From Dryobates pubescens (lineage: Eukaryota > Chordata > Aves > Piciformes > Picidae): a stretch of DNA of 64,000 nt. The translations under genes were made by a program, and so were the position numbers. Location: the NCBI RefSeq assembly GCF_014839835.1, contig NC_071646.1, positions 5,270,001-5,334,000 on the forward strand, read 5' to 3'. The notes below the pieces were generated by a model. That model did no database searches and was not told where the DNA came from. It saw only the letters and a program-made list of their open reading frames with translations. Shown here piece by piece: positions 21,183-32,193 of the stretch (the first letter of the stretch is position 1; each line of letters opens with the position of its first letter).

Positions 21183-24100
21183 CTGCTGGCAGAAGAGAAA
21201 GAAAGGTGGAGTCAGAAGGGGAGGGGTGGCCGAAAGAGAAGCTCCCACCCATGCAGGGCCATCAGTGACGTGCAGCGGGGCGCCGGGCAGCCGGCGCAGG
21301 CAGGGCACGGCCGGGGGGTTAGTGAGGAGCAGGCTGTAGACAAACTCATGCTGCACAGAGGAGACATCCAACCAGCCCCTCCAGGTTAGAGGCAAGAGTG
21401 AGGAGAAGGCTTTGGTGCCACATACAACAGGAGGATCCAAAGGACCAGTCTGATGCTGGTTCCTCCCAAGCGCTCTCCATGCTGCTTGGGGATCACTGAA
21501 GAGCTGCCAGGGCAGACCCCGCAGGTACCTTACCTGAGAGGGAGCTCTGGAAAGCAGGGCTCTGCCCTCTCTTGTCTTTGGAGGGTGATGTTAAGCGCAA
21601 GAAGGTTGGCTCCTCGGGGCTGAAAACCACTGACTTGGAGGGGGTCATGGGCTCAGCCTTGTTGAACCCTAACCTGAGCTCTGGAACAACTGGGCTGAGG
21701 GCTGGAGGTGGAGTGGAAAAGGCTGAGGTCTCTTTGCCATCCTCTTCCCCACCTTGAGCGGCTCCTGAGGCTGCTCTGGGGCTGAAGGCTGTGCCCATGC
21801 TCTCTAGCAGGGAGGGATCCTCTGTAGCTGAGAGGCTAAGGGGCTCTCCAGTGTCTACCTCTGCTTCTGGAGATACTTTATCACCCAGGTCTGATGTGGG
21901 CTCAAAGAACGGAGTCAGCCCAGCTGCCTCGGTGGCACCTGGGCCTTCTGTGGCAGCAGGCTCTGGCTTGCTGGTGTTGGTGGCAGCTTGTGGTTGTGTC
22001 TTTGCTGTTGTGGTTGGTGCTGCTGCTGTGCTGGAGAGCTTTGCCTGTGCTGATGCTGTAGTGGCAGGTGGTGGCTTAGCTGTGGTGGCTGCTGGCTTGG
22101 CCATTGGTGTGGTGGGGGTGGGCTTGGGGGAAGTGGTGGATGCAGGTGTGGTGGATGCAGGCTTGGATCTTGTGGTGGCTGTGGTGGTGGCTGTGGTGGT
22201 GGCTGTGGTGGGTGCAGGCTTGGCTGTTGTGGTGGCTGTGGTGGTGGCTGTGGTGGGTGCAGGTGTGGTGGCTGTAGGCTTGGCTGTTGTGGCTGTGGTG
22301 GATGCAGGTGTGGTGGCTGTAGGCTTGGCTGTTGTGGCTGTGGTGGATGCAGGTGTGGTGGATGCAGGCTTGGCTGTTGTGGTGGCTGTGGTGGGTGCAG
22401 GTGTGGTGGATGTAGGCTTGGCTGTTGTGGTGGCTGTGGTGGGTGCAGGCTTGGCTGTTGTGGTGGCTGTGGTGGGTGCAGGTGTGGTGGATGCAGGCTT
22501 GGCTGTGGTGGGTGCAGGTGTGGTGGGGGCAGGCTTGGCTGTTGTGGTGGCTGTGGTGGCTGTGGTGGGTGCAGGCTTGGCTGTTGTGGTGGCTGTGGTG
22601 GGTGCAGGTGTGGTGGATGTTGGCTCAGTGGCAGTGGTGAGCTTTGGTGTGGTGAGCTTTGGCTCTGCAGTGGTGGTGTTGGCTGCTGGCATTGCAGGTT
22701 TTCCCTTGGCTGGGGTTGCTGGGAGGATGGTGGCAAGTTTTGGCATGGCTGCTGTGCTGGGTGCTAGTGTAGGGAATTTGGGCTTGGCTGTGGTTGGAAG
22801 TGAAGCTGTGGGTGGTGGCTTGGCTGTGGTTGGGAGGGTAGTTGGTGGTGGTTTGGCTGTGGTGGGAGGCTTGGGTGTGGCTGTGGTTGGAAGTGTGGTT
22901 TTGGCTGTGGCTGTGGTGGGCACCGGGGTGGAGGGCACTGGTTTGGCTGTGGTGGGCACTGGGGTTGTGTGTCCTGGTTTGGCTGCGCTGGACACTGGTG
23001 TGGAGGGCACTGGTTTGGCTGTGGTGGGCACTGGGGTTGAGGGCACTGGTTTGGCTGTGGTGGGCACTGGGGTCGAGGGCACTGGGATGGCTGTGGTGGG
23101 CACTGGGGTGGAGGGCACTGGTTTGGCTGTGGTGGGCACTGGTGTGGAGGGCACTGGTTTGGCTGTGGTGGGCACTGGGGTCGAGGGCACTGGGGTGGCT
23201 GTGGTGGGCACTGGGGTGGAGGGCACTGGTTTGGCTGTGGTAGGTACTGGGGTCATGGGCACTGGTGTGGCTGTGGATGTGGTGGGCACTGGGGTCGAGG
23301 GCACTGGTGTGGCTGTGGCTGTGGTGGGCACTGGTGTGGCTGTGGCTGTGGTGGGCACTGGTGTGGCTGGGGTGGGTGGGCTTGCCTTTGTTGTCACAGG
23401 GGCTGGAGTGGTCTCCTCTACAGTGGGCTCTGGTAAGAGATGAAAAGTGCCATGGGTTAGGGCTGAGCTCTGCTGGCCTCCAGAGATCCCTGCAGGGAGC
23501 AGAGCCAGCAGAAGGCAGCAGGGGCAGAGCCCTCTGAGGTCGCTCTGGGCCATGTTCCCAACCTGCAGATCTCTCCTCTCCCTCACACAGCCTCCTGCAC
23601 CTCAAAGAGCATCTCCATGGGGCTGGCTGAGGGGCTAGGAGGTCCTCGTCCGCCCCTCCTCATCTCAGGGCTGCTGCTGCACCTCAAGTCTCTCGGTCCA
23701 GCCATGGAACTGCTGCTCCAGGCCTTCCTGGTAACTCCAGGAGGGATCAGAGCTTGGAGCCCAAGTCATGTGTGAGTCCCAACAGCCTGTCAAGGGACAC
23801 ATAACCCTGTGCTGCACTCACCACACAAGGAGTTGACGCAGACTCTGCCCTCAGGACACTGGGAGCATGAAGGTCCTTCCTTGTATGGCTTCCGCCCTTT
23901 CATGTTCCCCCTGGAAGCAGCAGACACCAAGAAAGAGAGGGGCAGGGTGAGGGAGAGCCCAGGGGGGACCTGATTCAAGGGGAACATCCCAGCCCAGACT
24001 AAACTCAGGACTAAGCACACAGCAGCCCTTGCTCTTCTGCCACTGGCTGTCAGTGCTCTTCGCTTCATGACCTCAGGGCTGCTCAAGCCAGGGGAGACTC

Positions 24101-27100
24101 CTCCAGGGACCAGAGCCTTCTCCACCCCTCGCAGCAGATCAGTCCATGGACATCTGGAGGTGTCTCCCTTCTGCTCAGGGCTGCTAAGGTGGTCTGCAGT
24201 GCCCACCCACTCTGCTTGGTCTTGCCAGCTCCAAGCAAGTGGTCTGCAAGGCTACTCCAGGGCTTTGCAAGTGGGCTCCTACCTCTCCTCCTATGCCCAA
24301 ACCCTTCCTGCTGGTGCAAAAGTGCTTCCCCACCCAGGTGGCCACTGCTGCTGGTGGGCAAGAACAAGGCACAGACCAGGGAGCTGTTGCTTGAACCCTC
24401 AGCTGCAGCAGCACCAGCCTTGGGCAGGAATAGCACAGGATAGAATTAACCAGGCTGAAAAAGACCTCAGAGATCACCAAGTCCAACCTCTCCCCCAGCA
24501 CCATCTGATCAACTCAACCATGGCACCAAGGGCCTCAGCCAGGCTCTTCCTAAACCCCTCCAGGGATGGGGACTCCACCACCTCCCTGGGCAGCACATCC
24601 CCAGGGCCAATCTCTCTTGCTGGGAAGAATTTTCTCCTCCCCTCCAGCCTAACCCTCCCCTGGCACAGCTTGAGACTGTGTCCTCTTGTTCTGGTGCTGC
24701 TTGCTTGGGAGAAGAGCCCAACCCCCACCTGGCTCCAACCTCCCTTCAGGGAGTTGCAGAGAGCAAGAAGGTCTCCCCTGAGCCTCCTCTGCTGCAGGCT
24801 AAGCAACCCCAGCTCCCTCAGCCTCTCCTCTCGTAGGGCTGAAGGTCCCTCCCAGGGCTGTGGCAATCAGGGGCAGGGACCAGCAGGCAACGCTTCCTTC
24901 CTGAGTGACCAACCCAGGGCCACAAAGACCTCTCTTGCTGCTATTCCTGCACAAGCTCAGCTCCTGCTGTGCCCTGGGGAGCCAGAGGAAGGCCATGTGC
25001 CGGCCGGGGAGGCGCCCAGGCGCAGGCAGGGCTGGCAGGCTTACGGTGGGTAGTAGTTGCAGACCAGGAGGTGCATGCCCTGCGTCTCCAGGCCTTCGAT
25101 CTTCTCGCAGAACTTGGCCCCGCAGCCGACCTGGTGAGTGCTGGCCCACACCACCTAAGGCAAAGGGCAAGGGGAAGGTGGCTGCTGGAAGGCAAATGCC
25201 CTGTTGGCAGCCTGGCACCGCACCAACGTCCTCTCCAGATCCCACGGCCCCAGCTTGCAGGATCCTGCCCCTTGCCCGTCTCTGGGACCCTGAGGTCCTT
25301 GTCCAACCCTCCTCATCTCGAGGCGGTCCTAGGGGCTGCTGTTGTACCTCGTGGCTCATGGTCCAGCTGTGGAACTGCTGCTCCAGAGCATCCTGGTAGC
25401 TCCAGGAGGAGTCAGAGCTTGGACCACAAGCCTGAGTCCCCACAGCCTGTCAAGGGACACTTAAGACTGGCACTGCTGCCCACTCATCCAACCAGGCAGA
25501 GAACCATCACAGAACCACAGACTGCTTTGGGTTGGAAGGGGCCTTTAAAGGTCACTTAGTCCAACCCTCCAAGCATCTTTGTTTTGGTCTTGGAACCCTC
25601 CATCCATCCATCCTCACATTTCCCTCCTCCTCCATCCTCACACCCTCCACCACCATCTCTGCTGCTCCTTGCTCCCACCCAAGCTGTGAAGAAACACTCA
25701 GACCTCACATCCCTGCCTAAGCCAAGCTGGAACCCAGCTCTGCAGAGGAGCCAGACAGAGTTTCTTTAAAGCAGGGCTTCTCCAAAGGCTGCCCATGGCT
25801 GGCACCATACCCAGGTCCCTCATCGCTGGGGCTCCTGCCTGCTTCCCCACCCCTTCTGCAGGGGAGGCGCTGGGGCACAGCTCCTTTCTCCCAGCCCCAT
25901 CTCTCCAGCCCATCAGCCTGGTACCTGGGTGTAGTGGCCACACATCTGCCCAGGCACGCAGCTGGAGGCTGTCAGGTTGTAGTACTTCTCCTCCCCGTTC
26001 CAGTCCTCCACGGCGAAGTCGAGGTCCAGGGTCGGGGCCATAGCAAAGAGGTTCTCCCCCCTCCGGCCCCGCTCCTTGTTGTGGTCCCAGATGCACTTCT
26101 CGGCATAGGCTTGGGCAAAGGCCTCCAGCTCCGGGTCCCAGCTCTGCAAGGAGCTCGGTGTCAGCACACAGAGAGGGGCACCAGGCCCTCTGGCACAGGC
26201 AAGGACACGTGCCGAGGGCCCCTGGGCTTCCTGACCACAGCTGCCCTGTTCCTGAGTGAAATTCAAGCCTCGAATCCCTACCCAAGGCAGAGGGGAGCTC
26301 CACTGTCAGTCCCAGCACAACCCAGACCTTGGCTCAGGGAAGGTCACTGCATCAGCACAACCCTCACAACCGTGCCTGGAGCATCCTCAGGTCAGCATGG
26401 AGAAGCTGGATGGAGGAAGGTGGGAAGCTCCCCCTGGGTCACATCAGGGGGCCTGGGGACAGTCCTCTTTGACAAGGGTGGGGATGGGAGGAGGAGACAC
26501 TTCCCCCAGCAGCTGCACAGAGCCTGGGAGCTCCTGGGAGGCATCATCTGTTTGCCTGGATCTGAGACGTGCCAGGCTGCCTGCCAGGAGTCCTTCTGCA
26601 GCAGCAGCCTCCCCACCAGCTGAGCCCCCTGCCCCACCGTCCCCTCTGGCCACACTGACATGCAGGAGGAGGGGGAGAGCTCTCCTCCCAGGGAGGGACC
26701 CCCACTCCACAGCTGTTTGGATTGTCCATGTGCCATTTGAGGGAGCCAGCAGCTCTGGGCTGGAAGGCAGCCCAGCAAACAGGGAGAACCTTCCTGGTGG
26801 GAGCTCAGGGGCCAGAGCGTGGCCCTGACACAGGGCAGGTCACCACTGGAGTGTTGAGGGGATGTGGATGGACCCCTGAAGAGCAGCTCTGAGGGGCCAG
26901 GGGGAAAGGACACTGAAATAGCTGGGTGGGGGCACAGAGTGTTGGTTGCCCTCCCACCGTGGCCCCAAGCCAGGCTGAGAGTGGTGTCTGGGAGCCCAGT
27001 TTGGGGAGCTGCTGCTGCTCCCCTCTGGCATGGAGCTGGGCTCCACACACAGGGGCTTGCACCTGCAGGCTTTGCCTCATTAAACAAGAGGCTTCAGGCA

Positions 27101-28665
27101 GTGTGACCCCCCCAGATCACCCAGCTATTGCCACAGCAACCAGCCCTGTCCCAAACAGAAGCGTGGGGTGAGCTCAGCCAGGCACAGTGCCACAGCAGCA
27201 GGTGAGCTTGGAGCAAAGACATCCCAGGAGGGAGGAGAGGAAGAGGCTCCCATGGAAAACCTCCACCAGGACATCGTCAGGGCTGCTGCTAGCTAAACAT
27301 TTGTTGTGCTTCAAAGGGGAGGAAAGAAAAAAGCCTTTGGCTGGGGACTGGAGCAGGCCCTGTGTGTTTAAGCAGAAGCAAAGCAGCTCTGTGGAGGGGA
27401 GCATCTCACAGCCCAGCATCTGCAAGCAAAGCTTCAGGGGGAGCAGCAGCCTCTGCTTTGTAACTGCTGCTGACTTAAGGACCCCCAGAGACTCTTCCCC
27501 TCAGGTTTTCTCTAGACTTTGTCTCCAAACCCCTTACTCTCCAAGTTTTCCCTGCCTTGCCTTGGTGAGTGTCCCTAGAATTGTGATGCTCAGGGTTCTG
27601 GCTCTGTTCCCTCAGAGTCTAAAGTCTCTGGTCAGATCTCCTAGCACTAAACACAGCTTTTTGCTTCATTTTCTCATTAAACTCCCATTTTCCAACCCAG
27701 AAAAGGTTTAATTCAGCCTGGGCAACTTTGGGGCCAGGCAAGGAGGCCTCCTACAAGCACAGTGGGACCAAACCAGCAGAGCACTCTGACCATCCCTGGC
27801 AATCAGTTGTCCTCCTCCTCCTCCTCTAGCACAATGCAAACAGTAAGACAGCAACAAAACTTCAGTGAGAAGGCAACAAAACCTCAGTGAGAAAGCAACA
27901 AACCCTCATGTGGTGCAAGATAAACCACAAGAGCCAAGTGTTAATCAAACCAAGGGGTTAGAGACGACGAAGAGCAGCAGCTTGAGAGGTTGAGTTGGCT
28001 CCTGCTGCAGCCCCAGGTGATGGGGGGCACCTGGCAAGCAAAATGGGGATCCCTCACCTCCAAACCAGCCATGCACAAGTTGTGGTGGGGAATCAGGAGT
28101 GTGATGGAAAGCTCAGACCTGGTTGTCGTGGTTGAAGTCGGTGTTGCCTCCTGCAGCTAACAGCTCATTCACCTGAGAGGCTCAAAGCATCCCCACAGAG
28201 CAGGATCCCCCCTCCAGCGTGGGGCACCTGCCCATGGCACTCCCCAGCCTGAGGAGCTCTAGTGGCCACTCACACGAGCAAGAGCATCAGGGGACTCAGA
28301 CCACACTTGGGAACTTCCAGGAATGATCAAAGACAACTCCTCAGGTGAAAGGAAGCCTCTTTGGAGGCAACCTCAGCATCCCCTCCACTGCTACCTAGTT
28401 GTAGCCCTACACAAGGATTGCTCTGCAGAACCCCCTGGTCCCTCCCAGCACCGAGCTCAAGGCTTGCACTCCACAAACCTTCTCCCATCCCCCTGTGACC
28501 AAAGCCACTCACCATTTTCAGCATGTCCATAGCAGGAGGAGACACCTGGGAGCGGTATTTGTTGTGCCCATCCAAGATGATCTTCTTCTCCTCATCGCTC
28601 AGGGACCAGCTGAGCTCCAGCACCGTCAGCAACAGGACCAGAGGAGGAAGACCTGAGCTCAGCAT
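21043..28665 (-). CDS. PI16: Peptidase inhibitor 16 (CAP domain, mucin-like, GPI-type tail)
   Basis: Gene-level entry. Six exons join in phase to 2607 bp, 868 residues: 28513-28665, 25925-26143, 25045-25154, 23822-23910, 21534-23429, 21043-21182. Residues 1-21 are a signal peptide; about 25-165 are a CAP (CRISP/antigen 5/PR-1) domain with GENLF near 80, the signature GHYTQVVWAS near 120-129, an N-glycosylation site in YYNLT, and cavity residues H34, E81, E97 and H121 as the likely CAP tetrad. Residues about 166-190 are a short cysteine segment ([15 protein letters not shown]) matching human PI16. Residues 191 to about 620 are Thr/Pro/Ala repeats, then an acidic stretch, and the last 17 are hydrophobic, typical of a GPI-anchor signal. 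Human PI16 is 463 residues; the excess is the mucin region. In mammals PI16 is a secreted or GPI-anchored protein of fibroblasts and some T cells that restrains cardiomyocyte growth. Gene identity is firm; exon ends are by eye. Confidence 0.93.
21534..23429 (-). CDS. PI16: PI16 exon 5 (mucin-like repeat exon, 632 codons)
   Basis: Begins [16 protein letters not shown] after acceptor CTTACCAG and ends at donor GTAAGG (21528-21533). The first part is units of the type [12 protein letters not shown] (12 residues, 36 bp), then [16 protein letters not shown]-type units to about codon 620, then a non-repetitive acidic segment ([20 protein letters not shown]). No cysteines; very high potential O-glycosylation. 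The opposite strand is also open for about 550 codons, an artefact of the repeat composition. Confidence 0.9.
22140..23390. repeat. PI16: Coding minisatellite of PI16 (GGTGGGCACTGGNGT and related units)
   Basis: Two blocks on the + strand: about 22890-23390 with roughly 36-48-bp units containing GGTGGGCACTGGGGT and GGGCACTGGTTTGGCTGTGG, and about 22140-22620 with shorter units of GGTGGCTGTGGTGGGTGCAG type. Unit lengths are multiples of 3, so length changes keep the frame. Confidence 0.9.
23822..23910 (-). CDS. PI16: PI16 exon 4 (cysteine segment)
   Basis: Completes P161 and codes [12 protein letters not shown] then [17 protein letters not shown] (162-190). Human has GNVKGKRPYQEG and CSQCPSGYHCKNSLC at the same place. 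Acceptor CTTCCAG, donor GTGAGT. Confidence 0.92.
24431..24845 (-). repeat. CR1 LINE in PI16 intron 3
   Basis: Starts TAGAATTAACCAGGCTGAAA, the complement of a CR1 3' end, and includes TTGATCAGATGGTGCTGGGG in the reverse sense. Same subfamily as the copies in C6orf89 introns 5 and 6. It is in the same orientation as PI16. Confidence 0.92.
25045..25154 (-). CDS. PI16: PI16 exon 3 (CAP end)
   Basis: Codes residues 125-160 and two bases of codon 161: [20 protein letters not shown] then [16 protein letters not shown]. Acceptor CCTTAG, donor GTAAGC. The short exon is easy to miss because longer shadow frames overlap it. Confidence 0.9.
25507..25580 (-). repeat. CR1 LINE 3' end in PI16 intron 2
   Basis: TCACAGAACCACAGACTGCT then TTGGGTTGGAAGGGGCC: only the last 75 bp. 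Confidence 0.8.
25925..26143 (-). CDS. PI16: PI16 exon 2 (CAP core)
   Basis: Codes residues 52-124, [20 protein letters not shown] through CGHYTQ. Acceptor CTTGCAG, donor GTACCA directly after CAG, both phase 0. Contains [14 protein letters not shown], identical to human PI16 over this motif. Confidence 0.92.
28119..28172 (-). other. Possible 18-codon cassette exon in PI16 intron 1
   Basis: Read on the minus strand, CTCTCAG is followed by 54 open bases ([18 protein letters not shown]) and then CAG/GTCTGA. Both ends are phase 0, matching the flanking PI16 exons. The donor is weak and human PI16 has no such insert that I recall, so this may be chance or part of another transcript. Confidence 0.25.
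28513..28665 (-). CDS. PI16: PI16 exon 1 (signal peptide, CAP start)
   Basis: Codes residues 1-51. The start at 28663-28665 was chosen because the next 21 residues ([20 protein letters not shown]) form a good signal peptide, followed by [20 protein letters not shown], close to human LTDEEKRLMVELHNLYRAQV. An upstream in-frame ATG exists but adds sequence ahead of the signal peptide. Donor GTGAGT at 28507-28512, phase 0. Confidence 0.9.
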
Positions 28666-28720
28666 CGTGCAGCCAGCTTCTGCTCTTAGCAGCCCACGGC
28701 TCTGGCAGTCAAGATTTAAA
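28666..28720 (-). promoter_or_regulatory. PI16: PI16 5' UTR and TATA-like promoter element
   Basis: TTTAAAT (28714-28720, minus strand) lies about 50 bp upstream of the start codon. A start site about 28685-28690 would give a 5' UTR of about 20-25 bases. Position is inferred from the element only. Confidence 0.35.
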
Positions 28721-28729
28721 GCACCTCCC

Positions 28730-29951
28730 CAAAGCAAGGAACACCCAACAGCTCCGAGCTCGGGGAGGAAACATTGCTTGATGAGAGCAGCGTGCCGGAG
28801 CCCTACAGCACACACCCAGCCCGCAGCTCAGCCTGCACGGACGCAGGGACCCCTCCCCAGGACACCTCTGTCCCCGAGTGCTCATCCCTGGGCTGGCAGC
28901 TTCGGCCAAGCGTCTGAAACTCTGACATCCCCTTTGCCCTCAGCTGTGGCTCTCCTGTCTCTTTTCTTCCGAAGGATAAGGACAAGCCCAGGCTGACACC
29001 GAGGTGCTGCCCTGTCCCTCGTAGGCAGCTGTGTCTAGAGACGATGGCAACAAGATGCAGCTGGGAGCAGTTGGCAGCACAGGAACTGCCCAGCCCCGGG
29101 CCAGAGCCCACCACGGCCAGCCCCGTGTCCATGCACTGGCTGTGCCGGGGGGAAATCAGCAGCCCCCTGGGGCTCCCTTAGCCTGCTGGGGACAGGGATA
29201 AGCAGAGGAACACGTCCCTTGGCTGTGCCACCGGGAGAAAGGTGAGCAGGAGAGGAAGAAGAGCATACAGAGCTGAAATTGCCCGCACAAAGGAGCAGCT
29301 GAGGGCTCCAGCTGCCTTCGGGGCTGGTGGAAATCATCAGCCAGCAGCTCTGCCGTGACAGGCTGGGGTCCCCCCACAGGCAGACACCTGGAGGCTCGAC
29401 AGCAGGTCGTCCATCAGACACCTTCCAGTTTGTCTGCAGCTTCTTCCTCCCCGTCTGTGGTCGCGCCACGGCCCCGGCCCTGCTCCAGGAGGTGCCCCGG
29501 GAGCTGCCGGCGCTCAGAGCGGCTCCGCGGGTGGGCAGCGCCGGCCGGCGGAGCGGAGTCACTGCCGCTGCCGGCTCGGCTCCCGCTCTCCCCTCCCGGC
29601 TTCCCCCGCAGTGCTGCACCGCTTTCCTTTTTGCTCTGGACCCCGCTGAGCATCTTCCCTGCCCCACAAGCTCTCCTGCTGCCTCCCTAACCTCTCACCT
29701 TCTCCCTCATTAGGTCCAGGGTCTACAAACTCTCAACAGCCCAAAGAGTTCCTTCCACCAGCAGGGGCTGAGGCTGACGTCTCTGCAGGGTATCTTCAGC
29801 TCAGCTGCTCGGACCAGCGGTGTCCATTTAGTGCTAAGAGCTGGAAGGCTGCAGGCCTGGAGTCTGGGTCAGGACAAACTTGTCTCCATCAAGAGACACC
29901 TCAAAAGCTCTGCTGCATCTCCAGAGACGTGGAGAAACTGCTGGGAAGCAG
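28730..29951. other. Intergenic sequence with GC-rich islet at 29.44-29.64 kb
   Basis: Upstream flank of PI16. The islet has several CpGs and an AGCGGAGTCACTGCCGCTGC stretch. No exon recognised on either strand. Confidence 0.4.
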
Positions 29952-30240
29952 AGAATTGTTCTGGCTGGCAAAGCCCTCCGAGGTCATTGACTGCAACCAG
30001 CAACCCAACCCCACCGTGGCCACCACACCATGGCCCCAGCTGCCATGGCAGCAGCTTGCTTGAACCCCTCCAGCCATGGGGACTCCACCACCTCCCTGGG
30101 CAGCCTCTGCCAGGCCCTGACCACTCTTGCAGCAAAGACATTTTGCCTCCTCTCCAACCTCAGCCTCCCCTGGCACAATTTCAGGGCATTTTGTCTTGTT
30201 CTGTCACCTGATAGCAGGGAGAAGAGGCCTGCTGAGCCTA
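29952..30240 (-). repeat. CR1 LINE 3' fragment
   Basis: Includes the complement of the GGCCATGGTGTGGTGGCCAC region and CCATGGGGACTCCACCACCT. Same type as 63043-63290 (an older, chicken-like CR1). Confidence 0.88.
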
Positions 30241-30320
30241 GCTGGGAGGTGTCCCTGCCCATGGCAGGGAGGTTGGAGCAGATGATCTCTAAGGTCCCTT
30301 CCATCCAATTCACAGCTCCC
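30241..30320 (+). repeat. CR1 LINE 3' end, short
   Basis: GGGAGGTGTCCCTGCCCATGG through GATGATCTCTAAGGTCCCTT, lodged between two minus-strand CR1 pieces. Confidence 0.8.
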
Positions 30321-30329
30321 TGCAGTCCT

Positions 30330-30840
30330 CAGCCTAACCTAACCCTCCCCTGGCACAATCTCAGGCCATTTCCTCTCCTCCTATCACCTGAGACTAGGGA
30401 GACCAACCCCCACCTGGCTCCAGTCTCCTTTCAGGGAGCAGTAGAGAGCAATGAGGTCTCCTCTCAGCCTCTTCTCCAGGCTGAAACACCCCAGTTCCCT
30501 CAGCTGCTCCTCCCCAGCCCTGCTCTCCAGACCCTTCCCCAGCCTGGTTGCCCTTCTCTGGAGCCACTCCAGCCCCTCAGTGTCCTGGTTTTGGAGCAGG
30601 GCTCAGTGTCAGTGATCCAGGGCAGAATGCTGGTGGCCTGGGCACAGCTCAGCTCATCCTCATGCTGCTGTCACCCAGCACCCCCAGGTCCTTTTCTGTT
30701 GGGCAGGTTCCAGCCACTCTGCCCCCAGCCTGGAGCATTCATGGGGTGGCTGTGACCCACGTGCAGGACCTGGCCCTTGGCAGCCCTGGCTCCAGCTCTT
30801 GTTGGCAGCTCATCACAGCCTGGCTCATGAGGAACGCAGC
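30330..30840 (-). repeat. CR1 LINE ORF2-end fragment
   Basis: Starts at the CCTAACCCTCCCCTGGCACA region and runs back into the ORF2 C-terminal part (complement codes CR1-like [17 protein letters not shown]). Overlaps the consensus of the 29952 copy, so it is a second copy rather than the continuation. Confidence 0.8.
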
Positions 30841-31104
30841 AGTGTCCTGGTCCACAGGGCCTGTGGCACTACAGCATCCTTCCTGAGCCTGCCAGGAGAG
30901 TGCCCAGCAGCAGGGATTAAGGCAAAGAGGACACAGGGAGATTGTGGGGAAGAGCAAACAGCCCTGGAGGAGTCACACCCAGGGCACACACCTGAGGGGG
31001 AAGTGCCAGCAGGAGCTGCTGGGTTTGGCTGGCAGAGGGGGTGCAGGACCTCTGCTCAGCTCCCCAGCCTGCTCTGTCTGGAGCCAAGGTAGGTCTGAAG
31101 CATG

Positions 31105-31222
31105 GAGATTAGCTCTCCCCTCAGGCTGCTCTTTTCCAACCTAAAAAGCCCCAAGTTCTCTCAGCCTCTCCACAGCCTTCTTCTGCACCCTCTCCAACAA
31201 GTCCCTGTCCTTGCTGAACCTT
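31105..31222 (-). repeat. CR1 LINE internal fragment
   Basis: Complement of the RRRLRGEL region (CCCCTCAGGCTGCTCTTTTCC, CTCTCAGCCTCTCCACAGCC). Diverged. Confidence 0.6.
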
Positions 31223-31398
31223 AAGGAAAAACTGTCCCTGTGAGGCTGCTGGAGCCTGGAGCAGGCTGCCCAGAGAGGTTGTGGAGTCTCCTTCTCTGGA
31301 GCCTTTCCAGCCCCATCTGGATGTGTTCTGTGTGACCTGAGCTGGATTGTATGGTCCTGCTCTGGCAGGAGGGGGTTGGAGTGGATGATCTGTACTCA
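31223..31398 (+). repeat. CR1 LINE 3' fragment (GAGCAGGCTGCCCAGAGAGG subfamily)
   Basis: Contains GCTGGAGCCTGGAGCAGGCT and GGGGGTTGGAGTGGATGATC. Confidence 0.85.
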
Positions 31399-31404
31399 GC
31401 ACTG

Positions 31405-31955
31405 GTTACTGGTTAGGCCACACCTTGAGTCCTGTTTCCAGTTCTGGGCCCCTCAATTTAAGAAGGACATTGAGAGACTTAAAGGTGTCCAGAGAAGGGC
31501 AACAAGGCTGGGGAGGGGTCTGGGGCACAGCCCTGGGAGGAGAGGCTGAGGGAGCTGGGGTTGCTTAGCCTGCAGGAGAGGAGGCTCAGGGGAGACCTTC
31601 TTGCTCTCTGCAACTGCCTGCAGGGAGGTTGGAGCCAGGTGGGGGTTGGGCTCTTCTCCCAGGCACCCAGCAGCAGAACAAGAGGACACAGTCTCAAGCT
31701 GTGCCAGGGGAGGTTCAGGCTGGAGGTGAGGAGAAAGTTCTTCCCTGAGAGAGTGGTTGGCCATTGGAATATGCTGCCCAGGGAGGTGGTGGAGTCCCCA
31801 TCCCTGGAGGTGTTCAAGAGGGGCTTGGATGTGGCACTGGGAGCCAGGGTTTAGCAGTCAGGAGGTGTTGGGTGACAGCTTGGACTTGATGGTCTCTGAG
31901 GTCTCTTCTAACCTTGTTGCCTCTCTGATCTCTTTGGGTCCCTTCCAACCCCTGA
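31405..31955 (+). repeat. CR1 LINE 3' portion
   Basis: Translation includes [20 protein letters not shown] and [20 protein letters not shown], the CR1 ORF2 C terminus, then a 3' UTR ending near GATGGTCTCTGAGGTCTCTT. Confidence 0.93.
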
Positions 31956-32111
31956 CATCCTGGGACCTTTTTACTCAGCATCCCTTCCACTTAGCACAAA
32001 CAAAACCCCCCCCACTGCCCTGGAGAGGATTAAATCCCTCCCCCCCAGCAGCAGCTGGCAGGCCCCAGGAGAATGACTCAGGAGAGGGGCAGAGGTGCAG
32101 GAACATTTCTC

Positions 32112-32117
32112 TTTAAT
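32112..32117 (-). terminator. C6orf89: Polyadenylation signal ATTAAA (C6orf89, distal)
   Basis: TTTAAT on the + strand; would place the mRNA end near 32090-32100. Confidence 0.45.
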
Positions 32118-32187
32118 TGCAAAAAGTAAAAACTTTTGGGGTTCTGTTGTTTGGTTTTGGTTTCTTCTTCTTCCATACAAATCTCCA

Positions 32188-32193
32188 TTTATT
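32188..32193 (-). terminator. C6orf89: Polyadenylation signal AATAAA (C6orf89)
   Basis: TTTATT on the + strand. On the minus strand it lies within TGTAAATAAATGG, so it overlaps a Pumilio-type UGUAAAUA element. Confidence 0.55.

Noticed and set aside
21791-23443. 550-codon + strand open frame ([12 protein letters not shown] repeats)
   Set aside because: It is the antisense of the PI16 mucin exon; its openness follows from the repeat. The minus strand has splice sites, phase and human similarity at both ends.
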